64,000 nt of DNA from assembly GCF_010726645.1 (NCBI RefSeq), contig NZ_AP022563.1:4092001-4156000 (forward strand), in the 5' to 3' direction. The stretch comes from Mycolicibacterium duvalii (GTDB taxonomy: Bacteria; Actinomycetota; Actinomycetes; Mycobacteriales; Mycobacteriaceae). The notes under the pieces are model-generated. The model searched no databases. It was not told where the DNA came from and saw nothing but the letters and a program-made list of their open reading frames with translations. Shown piece by piece: positions 40,142 through 50,200 of this stretch. The translations under genes and the position numbers were made by a program. The number at the start of each line of letters is the position of its first letter. Position 1 is the stretch's first letter.

Positions 40142-41042
40142 GCGCGGTGCCGGTGGGCCACGTCAGGCTCGACACGTCTGTGGTCCGGGCGGGTATCGAG
40201 GACAGCCGCGTGTCCGACTTCGGGCCCAGGGCAGCCAGTGCGGGTCCGTGACCCCCGCGTTCCGCGGTCAGACCGGGCAGCGGCATTCCCGCGCCGGGCT
40301 TCTGCTCGGTGCGCACCGCGCACGCCGCGGCGAGCGCGGGAGCTGTTCTGCTGCCGGTGATCTCGATCGCGCTCCACACCTCGGTCGCGTCCAGTCCCCG
40401 TATCGCCTCCAGTGTGGCGGCGAGATCGGCATCGGCGGCGACGCGGTAGGCCGCGACGTAGCCGCGGGAGTCGCTCACACCACGCCACGACTCCTTGATC
40501 CGCTCGGGGAGCACCACCGCGGCGTCGGGATCGGCCTGCACCTCCCAGCCCTGTTCCCGCAGCTGATCGGCCAGTCGCCGGCCGGCCAGCGTGACGGTGT
40601 CGCGCAACGGGATCCGCGGCGACCGCGCCGTCAGCGCTGCGAGGTTGTCGGCGGCGCCGAGGGTCAGGCTCACCCACGTCGTCCGCTCGCCGGCCACATC
40701 CCGGCTGGTGATACGCACCTTGTCGAACACGACACCGTACCGGTCGACGTAGCCGGCGAGGATGCCGAGCGGCACCTCGGAGGATTCGCGCGGTTCGACA
40801 CGCAGGGCCACGGTGGCGAACTCGCTGCCGCGGTGGCTGCCGTCGACGCGTCCCCGCCGGCGCCACATGGCGGCGCGGCGGGCGACCATGGTGGTCAGGA
40901 ACATTCCCCGCCACCAGGTGAACAGCACCAGCAGCACGGCGACCGCCGCCCCGAGCAACCAGCGCGACGCGGGGGTCTCCCACGGATAGGCCATGGCAGC
41001 AGGGATGACGAACAGCAGCGCCACCGTGATTCGGACGATCAT
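40128..41042 (-). CDS. eccE3: ESX-3 membrane protein EccE3
   Basis: A 304-aa component of the inner-membrane ESX-3 complex, at the periphery of the EccB-C-D-E assembly. Two membrane helices occupy residues 1-50 (ITVALLFVIPAAMA and LLGAAVAVLLVLFTWW). A cytoplasmic domain follows, with FDKVRITSRDVAGERTTWVSLTL and ARSPRIPLRDTVTLAGRRLADQLREQGW as family blocks. Its ATG overlaps the mycP3 stop by 4 nt (ATGA). It is the last gene of the operon. It is a little shorter than the roughly 330 aa I recall for Rv0292. Confidence 0.92.
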   Translation of the reverse strand: MIVRITVALLFVIPAAMAYPWETPASRWLLGAAVAVLLVLFTWWRGMFLTTMVARRAAMWRRRGRVDGSHRGSEFATVALRVEPRESSEVPLGILAGYVDRYGVVFDKVRITSRDVAGERTTWVSLTLGAADNLAALTARSPRIPLRDTVTLAGRRLADQLREQGWEVQADPDAAVVLPERIKESWRGVSDSRGYVAAYRVAADADLAATLEAIRGLDATEVWSAIEITGSRTAPALAAACAVRTEQKPGAGMPLPGLTAERGGHGPALAALGPKSDTRLSSIPARTTDVSSLTWPTGTALSRT

Positions 41043-42439
41043 GACGTCGGGTCCTTCCGTCGGGTGCGCACCACCACGGCGGTGAGCACCAGCAGCGCCA
41101 GCACGCCGACACCGGCGAAGGCGACAATGCGGGGCATCGGGTCCTGCTCCGGCGGGGCCGGCGGGGCGGCGACCGGTCGCACCGCGGCGCGGTCCACCTC
41201 GGCCCGGGCGGGCACAGTCCAGGTCAGGGCTGCTACCGGGTCGACTCCGCCCATGCCGACCTGATTCGACGGCGTGCGCGCGGCGCCGGTGGCGGTGCCG
41301 GTGAGCCGTCCGGTGACCTCGGCGGCGGTCAGCTCGGGAAAGCGGCTGCGCACCAGTGCCGCAACCCCGGCGACGTAGGCCGCTGCGTAGCTGGTGCCGC
41401 CGACAGCACGGAAACCTCCATCGTTGTCGGGCAGCCCGTTGGCCAGGTTTCCGGACCCGTCGTTGGAGACCGAGGTGATGCGCTCGCCCGGCGCGGCGAT
41501 GCCCACCCACGGACCGGCCATCGTCGATGACGTCGGGCCGCCGGTGGTCGAGAGCGCACCGACCGACAACACGTAGGGCTGCCAGAGCGACGGGATCGAC
41601 AGCGTCGTCGCGCCGTCCCAGTTGCGGGGGTCCGACGGCCGCGCAGGGTCGGTCAGCGGGTTGGACTGACACGTCGCACCGGTTGCCGTGCCGGTGCCCG
41701 CGTCACCGGCGGCGGCGACGACGACGGCATCGCGCTCCACCGCGGCGTAGCGCAGTGCTGCGCCCAGGGCCGCCTGGTCGACGGTTCGGTGGGCCGGCAC
41801 GCAGATGGCGGTCGGGATCGTGATGACGCGCGCACCGGCGTCAGCCGCGCGGACCACCGCGCTGGCCAGCGCAGTCACCTCGACGGCGGCGCGCGCCAGT
41901 TCCGGATCCTCGCCGACGCTGCGTGGTGAATAGTGTTGTGAGGTCTGGCGGATGGCGAGAATGCGGGCTGCCGGTGCGACGCCGGAGAACGCGTCGGCGC
42001 CGGGCTGCCCGGCGATCAGGCCCGCGACCAGCGTGCCGTGGCCGTCGCAGTCGGTCAGGCCGTCACCGGCTTCTACGTAGTCGCCGCCCGGCTCGACGTT
42101 GGGCAGCCGTGGGCTCGGCGTCACCCCGGTGTCGATCACCGCGACGAGTTGTCCTTCACCCCGGCCGTGCCGCCAGGCTTCAGACAGCTTCAGGGCTGAA
42201 AGATTCGGGGCGGCTGCCGGGTCGGTGCCGGCGACCACCCCGCTGGTGACGCACGGGCTGCGCTGGCTCATCGGCGCCACCGGGCCGGCACTCCCGCTCG
42301 GCGGCTCCACCGCGGGGTCGACCTGCGGCGGAGTGATGGCACCGGCGGGCAAGGCGGTCAGCGCCCAGGCCAGCAGGGCTACCGCGGAGACCGCACCGCC
42401 GCGCCGAAGCGCTGTCCCGCAGGCTCGGTCAGAAACCAT
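41039..42439 (-). CDS. mycP3: Mycosin MycP3, ESX-3 subtilisin-like protease
   Basis: A 466-aa membrane-anchored serine protease needed for ESX complex stability and secretion. A signal peptide covers about residues 1-34, and a C-terminal membrane anchor IVAFAGVGVLALLVLTAVVV is followed by a short basic tail. The catalytic triad is D103 (VIDTGV), H134 (DCDGHGTLVAG) and S350 (GGTSYAAAYVAG). The segment where subtilases carry the oxyanion asparagine reads AAAGDAG, with aspartate in that place. The ATG at 42439 overlaps the eccD3 stop by 11 nt; an in-frame ATG 30 nt earlier is less likely. Confidence 0.93.
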   Translation of the reverse strand: MVSDRACGTALRRGGAVSAVALLAWALTALPAGAITPPQVDPAVEPPSGSAGPVAPMSQRSPCVTSGVVAGTDPAAAPNLSALKLSEAWRHGRGEGQLVAVIDTGVTPSPRLPNVEPGGDYVEAGDGLTDCDGHGTLVAGLIAGQPGADAFSGVAPAARILAIRQTSQHYSPRSVGEDPELARAAVEVTALASAVVRAADAGARVITIPTAICVPAHRTVDQAALGAALRYAAVERDAVVVAAAGDAGTGTATGATCQSNPLTDPARPSDPRNWDGATTLSIPSLWQPYVLSVGALSTTGGPTSSTMAGPWVGIAAPGERITSVSNDGSGNLANGLPDNDGGFRAVGGTSYAAAYVAGVAALVRSRFPELTAAEVTGRLTGTATGAARTPSNQVGMGGVDPVAALTWTVPARAEVDRAAVRPVAAPPAPPEQDPMPRIVAFAGVGVLALLVLTAVVVRTRRKDPTS

Positions 42440-43871
42440 TGAGAACCCACGCGAAGATGCCCACGACATAGGCCATCACCGGAATGATCGACGCGTCCAG
42501 CGCCGAGGCCAGGAAGCCCAGCATCCGGCGCATCGGCAGCGAATAACTCTCCGCCTCGCCGATGCGCGGATTCAGCGCCACCACGACCCACGCGGCGGTC
42601 AGTAGGCCGAGCACGGCCAGCGCACCCCACGCCGCAAGGTGATTCCCGGTCACGGCGAAACAGACCGACACCACGATCGTGACCAATGCCGGGTGCGCGA
42701 GCAGCCACGCCTTGCACGTCGCGGAATCCCACACCCGGGCCCGCAGAGCGGCGCCCAGCGCGACAGCCACCACGAGATACCAGGACCAGACCGAGGGCCC
42801 GCCGTCGTCCCCGAACGCGGGCCACAACAGGGCGACCGATCCGGTCACCCCCAACAGGACACCGGCCGCGATGAAGCCGGTCTGATGGGAGTCGGTGGCC
42901 TGCACGCGACGGGGCAGTTCTTCGAGCACGCGCAGCGGCTGAGCCGACGGCGCGGGATCGCCAGGGGCGGGGATGGCCGGCACCGGCAGGCGCGCGCACA
43001 TCGCCGAAAGTTGGGCAGCGGCAACGGTGACGAGCAGAGCGAGGAGGACGAGGCCGCAGCCCAGGGTCAACGGCGTCACCGTCCACACGGCCGCCGCACC
43101 GGCGGCCAGCAGCACACCGAGGGCAGTCGTCGCGGTCGCCGTGAACAAGGCGATGGCGCGCTCACCGACGATGATGCTGATGATCGACCACGCGGCGACA
43201 CCAGCGGCCGACAGCACGATGTGGGCCGCGCCGAAGTCTCCCGGCACCGCCAGTGCGAACGCCCCGGCCACGGGCAGCAGCGCGGTCACGGCCAGCGCTG
43301 TGGCCAGCCGCGCCGACGCGGGCCGCGCCAGCAGCGCGCCCAACACGCTGAGCACCGCCGTGGCCGAGACCACCACCAGCCCCAGTGTTTCGCCGGTGAT
43401 CACGCGGGTGGCCACCGACAGCGCGGTGGCCGCCACGATCAGGCCGAGCACCGCGACGGTGGCACCGCGGCGAATCTGGGTCACACCCCAGGGCTTCTCA
43501 CGCGCTCGAGAGAAGATCATCGCGGCATCGGCGATGTCCTCGACGATCCGCGGCGCCGGTGGACCGACCGGGACGGGTTGCAGCGCCAGCAGATCACCGT
43601 CGACGACGCCGACGGTGGCCAACGTCGCGTCCAGGCTGAACGGGGCACCACCGATGGGCGCGAGGCTCACCAACGTGGCAGCGTCCGACGCGGTGTCGGC
43701 CGGTGCGACGATGCGCTGGATCGCCGGGATGATCTCGCGCAGCGGCAGTTCGGCGGGCAGCGCGATCTCGGTCAACCGGCCCGCGTCCTCGTCACCCACC
43801 GCGGCGGTGAGCACGGCGACGCGCACGATCGGCATCACCGCGTTGTGGGTGGCTACAGCGTGCTCTGACAT
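42429..43871 (-). CDS. eccD3: ESX-3 membrane channel protein EccD3
   Basis: A 480-aa polytopic membrane protein that forms the membrane vestibule of the type VII secretion complex. A ubiquitin-like cytosolic domain occupies about residues 12-100 (MPIVRVAVLTAA...DGDLLALQPV). About eleven hydrophobic helices follow to the end. The C-terminus MAYVVGIFAWVLNGF lies in the last helix. The ATG at 43871 is preceded by AGAAGAA and lies inside the espG3 coding end (19-nt overlap). A longer open frame upstream is only the shadow of espG3. Confidence 0.93.
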   Translation of the reverse strand: MSEHAVATHNAVMPIVRVAVLTAAVGDEDAGRLTEIALPAELPLREIIPAIQRIVAPADTASDAATLVSLAPIGGAPFSLDATLATVGVVDGDLLALQPVPVGPPAPRIVEDIADAAMIFSRAREKPWGVTQIRRGATVAVLGLIVAATALSVATRVITGETLGLVVVSATAVLSVLGALLARPASARLATALAVTALLPVAGAFALAVPGDFGAAHIVLSAAGVAAWSIISIIVGERAIALFTATATTALGVLLAAGAAAVWTVTPLTLGCGLVLLALLVTVAAAQLSAMCARLPVPAIPAPGDPAPSAQPLRVLEELPRRVQATDSHQTGFIAAGVLLGVTGSVALLWPAFGDDGGPSVWSWYLVVAVALGAALRARVWDSATCKAWLLAHPALVTIVVSVCFAVTGNHLAAWGALAVLGLLTAAWVVVALNPRIGEAESYSLPMRRMLGFLASALDASIIPVMAYVVGIFAWVLNGF

Positions 43872-44734
43872 GGTTCTTCTTTCTGCCGTCTTCTCTCGGC
43901 GGTGTGTTCGTCGAAGGCTCTGGTCACTGCGTGGTCGGGAAACCATGGGCCGTCGGGCAGCGCTGCGCACAGGCGCTCGACGGCCGAGGCGATCGCCGGC
44001 GGGGTTCCGGGGGCGAACGTCGAGATCCATTCGCCGTCTGGGGCTTTGGTCGGGCTCACCAGGACCCGGCCGCCGGTCGTGTCCACGACGCTGACCCCGA
44101 CGTCGGTGCTGACCCGGTGCCCGTCACGGTGCTGGCCGGCCACGATCTCGACATACGTGCGTGGTTCGTCGAACGCGGCCACCACCACAGGGCGCGCGTT
44201 CGACGGGATACCTAGGAAGTCGAGCATGTCGCGAATCGAGGCACCGTTGCGGATCTGTTCGTCGGCGCGGGCGCCGGTGTCGGCCGGCATCGCGAACTCG
44301 TCGAAGCGGGCCGGCGCGCGGCCCGACAGACCCACGGTGAGCACCGGCACCAGAGCCTGCGGATGGTCGAGATCCATTTCGGTCAACGTCACCATCTCGG
44401 CGCTGCGCAGGGCGACCACGGTTGCGGTGCCGTTGCGGGCCACCAGTCCCCGCAGCAACGACCCGTCCCGGCCGACGAACCGCAGCTCCAACCATTGCGC
44501 CGGCCGGCACACCGACCGGATCCACCGGGCCACCGAGGCGTCTACGGCGCCGTCGGGGCCGAGCACGCCCAGCCGGGTGAGGCGCTCTACCTGCCCGGCC
44601 TCGAACTCTGCGCGGTGCGCATGATCGGTGTAGGGCGGGGTGATCGCCAGCACCCAGGGATACGAACCGGCGCCGAGCGTCTCGGCGAGGAACCAGGCGG
44701 CCTCCGCGCTGACTTCGACCGCGTTAGCCCGCAC
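43853..44734 (-). CDS. espG3: ESX-3 chaperone EspG3
   Basis: A 293-aa cytosolic chaperone that binds the tip of its cognate PE5-PPE4 pair and keeps it soluble for export through ESX-3. Its length matches M. tuberculosis EspG3 (about 295 aa). Family segments are EVSAEAAWFLAETLGAGSYPWVLAI near the start and FAPGTPPAIASAVERLCAALPDGPWFP near the end. The GTG start lies 9 nt after the esxH stop. The 3' end overlaps eccD3. Confidence 0.92.
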   Translation of the reverse strand: MRANAVEVSAEAAWFLAETLGAGSYPWVLAITPPYTDHAHRAEFEAGQVERLTRLGVLGPDGAVDASVARWIRSVCRPAQWLELRFVGRDGSLLRGLVARNGTATVVALRSAEMVTLTEMDLDHPQALVPVLTVGLSGRAPARFDEFAMPADTGARADEQIRNGASIRDMLDFLGIPSNARPVVVAAFDEPRTYVEIVAGQHRDGHRVSTDVGVSVVDTTGGRVLVSPTKAPDGEWISTFAPGTPPAIASAVERLCAALPDGPWFPDHAVTRAFDEHTAERRRQKEEPCQSTL

Positions 44735-44743
44735 GGGATCCGG

Positions 44744-45031
44744 TCAGCCCCACTTGGCGCCTTCGGCCTGGTCGCGGGCAGCCATCGAGGTGGTGTTCAT
44801 CTCATGGGTGCTGGCCATCGCACGGTAGGCCCGCACCAGCTCCTCGAGGGCGGTGTTCCACTGCGCCTGCCAGGCCTGGTAGGTCATGCCGGTGTCGCCC
44901 TGCCAGGCGCCCTGCAGCGCGGCCTGCTCGCTGGCGATGTCGGCGCCGACAGCATGCAGAGCCCCTGCGTAGCTCGACATCTCGCCGGCGTGGCCGAGCA
45001 TCGCCGGGTAGTTGTACATGATCTGAGACAT
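44744..45031 (-). CDS. esxH: EsxH, WXG100 ESX-3 substrate
   Basis: A 95-aa secreted protein (TB10.4 family) forming a helical heterodimer with EsxG. The WXG turn is GAWQGDTG (W43). MSQIMYNYPAMLGHAG at the N-terminus is nearly identical to the tuberculosis protein. The zinc site known there (His14, His70, His76, Glu77) is only partly kept: His14, His76 and Glu77 are present but residue 70 is arginine (RAYRAM where tuberculosis has RAYHAM). The ribosome site AAAGGGA precedes the ATG. It is cotranscribed with esxG, 30 nt upstream. Confidence 0.96.
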   Translation of the reverse strand: MSQIMYNYPAMLGHAGEMSSYAGALHAVGADIASEQAALQGAWQGDTGMTYQAWQAQWNTALEELVRAYRAMASTHEMNTTSMAARDQAEGAKWG

Positions 45032-45061
45032 GGGAGTGGTCCCTTTCGTGGGTGAGCCGGG

Positions 45062-45355
45062 TCAGATGGCGGTGTAGGTGCTGGCGGCGGCGGCGTCTTC
45101 GGCGACGTAGGACGCTGCGGCGTCGCCGATGTTGGCCTGCGCGAGGTCCAGCAGCGCGTTGATCTTCGCCGAGGCCTCGACGAAGCGGGCGTGCGCGGCC
45201 TGGAATGCGGCCGACGCCTCACCCATGTGGAAGGCCTGCGACGACTGCGCGGCCTGTTCTGCCTGCGCGACGGTGCTGCGCATCAGCGCCGCCTTTGCCC
45301 CGAACGCGCTCTCCGACGCGACGAGCTGGGGAATGTGAGCATCCAAGAGGCTCAT
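45062..45355 (-). CDS. esxG: EsxG, WXG100-family ESX-3 substrate partner
   Basis: A 97-aa protein that pairs one-to-one with EsxH. MSLLDAHIPQLVASESAFGAK at the start and QAFHMGEASAAFQAAHARF in the middle match the mycobacterial EsxG sequence. The C-terminal secretion signal YxxxD is seen as YVAED, followed by AAAASTYT. The ATG at 45355 overlaps the PPE4 stop by 4 nt and has AAAGGAAAA upstream. The EsxG-EsxH pair is required for ESX-3-dependent iron acquisition and, in pathogens, affects host ESCRT. Confidence 0.96.
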   Translation of the reverse strand: MSLLDAHIPQLVASESAFGAKAALMRSTVAQAEQAAQSSQAFHMGEASAAFQAAHARFVEASAKINALLDLAQANIGDAAASYVAEDAAAASTYTAI

Positions 45356-46938
45356 GGGTTTTCCTTTCGGTTGTGGTGGTGTTCTTCTGGTGTTGACTCG
45401 GTGGGATCGGACTCCCACGTCGACGGCAGCATCGGGCTCTTGGGCCCGCCCCCGAACGAATCACCGGCCAGCGTGGTCAGGCCCGCGCCGTCGGCATCGC
45501 CCTTCGTCACGGTGCCGGTGAAACCCATCGGCCCGGCGCCGCGCTGCGACGCGCTGACCCGGGGCTCCGGCTCCGGCGGTCCGTCGCGGTCGGGCTCGTC
45601 CTCATAGTCCATGTAGGCGTCGGCGTACTGCCGGCCTTCCATCTCGTCCTTCTGGCGCCGACGGCGTCTGCGGCGTTCGGCCGCGGATGCCGCCACTCCG
45701 GCCGCCGCCGCCGGGATCCCCGACGATGGCGCCTTGGCACTGCTCGAGTCGCGGACAGTCGGCGAAAACCCTTCGCCGGGATCGCGGCTGGCCACCACGT
45801 ACGGAAAGGCCGGCGCCGCGGTGGCCGGTGCGGCCGCGCCCGTGGCCGACCCGCCGGCCACTGTGCTGGGCGCGGCCGGCGCCGCGGAAGGGGCTCCGGC
45901 GGGGGCGGCGGTCGCGGCCGGCATGGGCTGTTGCTGGTCCGGTCGCGCGGGCGAAGCCGGCTGCGGCTGGTCCTGTGGCGCAGCCTCTTCGGGGACCGGC
46001 GGGTTCTGCGTCAGGATGTTCAGACCGACCACACCGAGGGTGATGATCAGCGGGATCAGGAACGGCGCGGTGGCCACCAGCGTCCAGGTGGTCCAGCCGA
46101 CGGGCTGGAAGATGGCCTGGTATCCCACCGCGAACAGCAGTGGGAACCAGGTCACCAGCGCCGCACTGGGATTGGTCATGAAGTCGTTGATCAACTTCGC
46201 GAAGTTGCCGATCGGGTCGCGCAGGAAGTCGATGATCGGCTCGAACAGCAGCCGCAGGAAATCGACGTAGAAGTCGATGATGTTGAACGACGATCCCGCT
46301 TCGGCGGCCTGCGCCTGCGCGGCGGAGTTCATGACGTCGGCCGCGGCGGCTCCGGCCTCGCCCACCCCGGGCGCCAGCAGCAGCGGTGCCGGCGCCGACG
46401 TCGGTGTCGCCGCCAGCGCGGCACCCGACACCGCCTGGTAGGTGCCCATCGTGGTGGCCGCCTGGATCCACATCCGGACGTAGTCGGCCTCGTTGAGTGC
46501 GATCGGAATGGTGTTGATGCCCAGGAAGTTCGTCGCCACCAACACCGCGTGGGTCGCGTGGTTGGCCGCCAACTCGGGCAGCGTCGGCATGGTCGCCAGC
46601 GCGGTCGAGTACGCCGCGGCGGCGGTCTCATGCTGCGCGGCCGACGCGGCGCTGTGAGCGCTCTGCTGTGACAGCCACGCCAGGTAGGGGGTGTGGGCGG
46701 CGACGTACTGCTCCGAACTGGGACCCTCCCACGCACCGGCTTGTACCGACGCCAGCACATTGGTCAGTTCCGCGGCCGCCGTGGCGTATTCGGTGCTCAG
46801 CGACTGCCATGCCGCCGCCGCGGCCAGCAGCGAGCCCGTTCCCGGGCCGCTGCTGAGCAGCGCTGAGTGCACCTCGGGGGGCAGCGCCATCCAGACTGGG
46901 GCGAGCGAAGCGACGGGTGTTGTGCCAGCGGCGGTCAT
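45352..46938 (-). CDS. ppe4: PPE4, ESX-3-associated PPE protein
   Basis: A 528-aa PPE protein. The N-terminal PPE domain (about 180 residues) has the family motif MALPPEVHSALLSSGPGTGS at residues 17-36, WEG turn GAWEGPSS and LPELAANHATHAVLVATNFLGINTIPI split across the helix tip. Hydrophobic segments PLIITLGVVGLNIL and FLRLLFEPIIDFL lie in the middle. The C-terminal part is Pro/Ala-rich with RRRRRRRQKDE. It starts 4 nt after the PE5 stop. The first sixteen residues extend the usual start, but no better initiation site is seen. With PE5 and EspG3 it is exported by ESX-3 and takes part in siderophore-iron use. Confidence 0.93.
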   Translation of the reverse strand: MTAAGTTPVASLAPVWMALPPEVHSALLSSGPGTGSLLAAAAAWQSLSTEYATAAAELTNVLASVQAGAWEGPSSEQYVAAHTPYLAWLSQQSAHSAASAAQHETAAAAYSTALATMPTLPELAANHATHAVLVATNFLGINTIPIALNEADYVRMWIQAATTMGTYQAVSGAALAATPTSAPAPLLLAPGVGEAGAAAADVMNSAAQAQAAEAGSSFNIIDFYVDFLRLLFEPIIDFLRDPIGNFAKLINDFMTNPSAALVTWFPLLFAVGYQAIFQPVGWTTWTLVATAPFLIPLIITLGVVGLNILTQNPPVPEEAAPQDQPQPASPARPDQQQPMPAATAAPAGAPSAAPAAPSTVAGGSATGAAAPATAAPAFPYVVASRDPGEGFSPTVRDSSSAKAPSSGIPAAAAGVAASAAERRRRRRRQKDEMEGRQYADAYMDYEDEPDRDGPPEPEPRVSASQRGAGPMGFTGTVTKGDADGAGLTTLAGDSFGGGPKSPMLPSTWESDPTESTPEEHHHNRKENP

Positions 46939-46942
46939 CTGA

Positions 46943-47251
46943 TCAGCCCCGCGCGATCAGGTAGGACGTCGCGGCCGACGCGTCCCCGCTCGCATAGCTG
47001 GCGGCGGACTGGCCGACGCCGATTCCGGCGCGGCCGAGTTCGGTGACCCCCTGCGCCGCCACCGTCTGATGCTCGGCACCGGCGGCGCTGAAACCCGCGG
47101 CGGTCTGCAGCGAGACCGCATCGGCTGCCGGCGGCACGACGGCGGTCACCGCCGGCGCCGCCGCGGCGTGCACCGCGGCCATCCGGGCGGCCAGCGCCTC
47201 CACCGCGGCGCTGGCCGCGGTCAGTCCTTCGGGTACCACACGTAGCGTCAT
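46943..47251 (-). CDS. pe5: PE5, ESX-3-associated PE protein
   Basis: A 102-aa PE-family protein, the same length as M. tuberculosis PE5 (Rv0285). It is a two-helix hairpin: MTLRVVPEGLTAASAAVEAL with a PE motif (VPE), then GFSAAGAEHQTVAAQG. The YxxxD/E secretion motif is YASGD near the C-terminus. The ATG at 47251 follows GAAGGGGAG; a longer reading frame upstream only overlaps the intergenic region and eccC3. It forms a heterodimer with PPE4. Confidence 0.94.
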   Translation of the reverse strand: MTLRVVPEGLTAASAAVEALAARMAAVHAAAAPAVTAVVPPAADAVSLQTAAGFSAAGAEHQTVAAQGVTELGRAGIGVGQSAASYASGDASAATSYLIARG

Positions 47252-47282
47252 CTGCGCTCCCCTTCTCGAGATGGTGTCGCTG

Positions 47283-50200
47283 TCAACGGTGTTCTCCCCC
47301 ACCGGCCCGCGCGCCGGCGGTCGCGCCGGCCAGCGGGTTGACCAGCTGGACGAACGTCGCAGTGTCACGCTCGTCGAGCATCATCGCCCGGCCCACCGGC
47401 AACCGGCTGAATCTGTGGCCGCGGATCTTTCCGCTGTCCTGCGGGTTGCCCGACAGCATCAACGTGGTGGCCTGCAACTCGTTGAGCCGACGCAGCAGCG
47501 GTGCGGTCATCACCGCGTGGGCGGCCCCCGAGGCGCGAGCGGTGACGATGACCCGCAACCCGAGATCGGAGGCCTGCGCCAGCAGGCCCAGCAGGGCGGT
47601 CCACGGCCGCTGCCCGACGAACGGTCCGCTGACGGCCGGGCCGTCCGGGATCTGGTCGACGTCGTCGATGATCAGGTAGTGCAGGTGGCTGTCGGCGCCG
47701 TTGCGATAGGACCAACCGGACAGTTGCTGGGGCGTCAGACCCGCAGGCGGACGGCGCTTCTCGAGCAGAGCCGACAGTCCGAGCATCGCCGGCAACACCC
47801 TGTCGATGTTGGGCGTGTACTCGTTGTCGGCGAACAGCGGCTCGTCGACCAGTTGCAGCCGGCGGTCGATCACCGTGAACGCCACCTCGTCGGGACGCGA
47901 GTTCTCCCTGATGGTCCGGATCAGGTGCCGCAACAGCGTGCTCTTCCCGGTCTTGGCGTCACCGAAGACGGTCAGCAGCGGGTTGCCGGAGAAATCGACC
48001 GCGACCGGGGCCAGGTCCTCCTCGCGCTGACCGATGACCACCTGCTCGGGTGCTGGGTAGAGCACCGGCAGCGCCGACGGCGGCAGATTGGTCGGCAGCA
48101 ACCGCACCACCGGTGCCCGCCGGTCCGGGTACCGCGCGTTGAGGGCCGGAATGGATTCCAGTGCGGGGCGGGCGAACAGGAAATGCTCGGCGGTCATGGT
48201 CAGGCCGCGGCCGGGCTGGTCGGCCGGCACGCTCTCGGCCGGCCGGCGCAGCGCCCCGGCCACCCGCACGTTGCTGTCGTGGGGGTCGTGCAGCCGCAGT
48301 TCCAGGCGCAGGCCCAGGCCCTCCCGCATGGCCAGCGGCACCTCGAGCCAGTTCGGTGTCGTGAGCACGACATGGATGCCGTACGACAGTCCGGTGTTGA
48401 CCAGTTCGGTCACCTTGGCCAGCAACGGGTTGCGGGTGTTGAACGTGTCGGTGTTGTCCCGGCTGAACGCGTACAGGTTGTCGATGACCAGGAACACCTC
48501 ACCGTAACCGTCCTGGTAGCCGGCCTGACCGGTATTGCCGCCGGCGGAGCTGCGCTGCTGGCGGGCGCGGAGCAGCTGTTCGAGTTCACCGAACGTGCGG
48601 CGGATCTTCTCGGGCTCCAGCGGTGAAGCCACGCTGCCGACGTGGGCGAGCGCGTCGAGGCCGCGCAACTGCCCGCCGCCGTAGTCCAGGCAGTAGAACG
48701 ACACATCTCCCGGAGCGTGCAGCGCCGCGGCCGACATGATGAACGTCTGCAGCGCGGTCGACTTGCCGGACTTCGGCCCACCGTGGATGACCATGTTCGC
48801 GGCCGCCGATCCGGCGTCGAAGACCAGTGGGTCCCGGCGCATCTCGAACGGGCGGTCGATCTCGCCGAGCGGCCAGCGCCATTGCCGCTCGCCGACGCCG
48901 GCACGGTCGAGCAGCTCGGCCAGCGGGATCTCCTCTTCCAGCGGGGGCAACCACAGCTGGGGGGCGCGGGGCCCGTACTGCGCGAGCTGGTCACCGACGG
49001 TGGCGATCAACTTGCGCGGCGGCAGCACCTCGACGTCGGCGCCGTCGTCGACGATGACGGTGTCGGGTTCGGGGTCCACCCACCCGGCGGTGAAGGGCTG
49101 TGGGCGCGGGATCGCGTGCACGACAATGGACTTGTCCACCCGGGGCGGCTCGTAGATACCGTCGACGTAGGTGCTGCGGAACTTGATCGGCCGGGCACCG
49201 GGCGCCGGCACCAAGAAGCCCACGCCCTTGTGGTCGCGACCCGATTCGATGTGATAGGCGTCCTCGACACCGATGATCTGCCGGGACACGCTCGGGCTGG
49301 CCACCTTCAGGCCGATCCGGTACGAGGTGTTCTTGTCGATGTCCTTGATCCGGCCGACATCCAACGTCTGGGACGCGAACAGGATGTGGATCCGGAACGA
49401 GCGGCCCTTGCGGGCGACATAGTCGAAGAGGTCGGCGTACTCGGGGTGGTCGGCGAGCATCAGCGTGAACTCGTCGGCCACCACGAACAACGTCGGTATC
49501 GGTGGCAGATCGGCAGCCGCCTCGGCGTCGGAGTTCCGCGCCGCCTCGTATTCGGTCACCGAGTTGAACGCGCTGCCCTGCACCCGGCGGCCGGTCTCCT
49601 TGAGCAACTGCTCACGCCGGGCCACCTCGCCGCGCAGGGTGTCGGCGAATCGGTCGGCCAGCGAACGCTTCTCGGCCATGTTCGAGATGACCGCCACCAC
49701 CTGTGGGAAATGTCGGAAAATGTCGGCGCCGGCCTCACCTTTGAAGTCCGCGTAGATCACGATGAGCCGGTCAGCCGGGTGAGTCGTCAACAGCGCCAGC
49801 AGGATCGACATGAGAGTCTGCGACTTGCCCGAACCCGTCATGCCGATCATCAGGCCGTGCGGCCCCATTCCCCCTTCGGCCTCGTCCTTGAGGTCGAACA
49901 TCAGCGGTTCACCGGTTGCGGTGACACCGATGGGCACCCGCAGCTCGTCGTCGCGGTGGCGCGGCGCCCACAGTGCCGCGACGTCGAGCGCCGAGGCGTC
50001 GGGGATGCCGAGCAGCGTGGTGAACGTCGCGCCGCCGGTGGCGGCCGAGCGGGCGTGGCTGGGATTGGAGTCCCATCGCGCCAATCGGCGGGCCAGGTGC
50101 GCGGCATCGGCGACATCCATGCGATCAGCGGTGTCGACGAACGGCGACCAACCGTTGCGCTGCCAGCGGGTGATTCGGCCGTCGGCGAGACGCAGGATCG

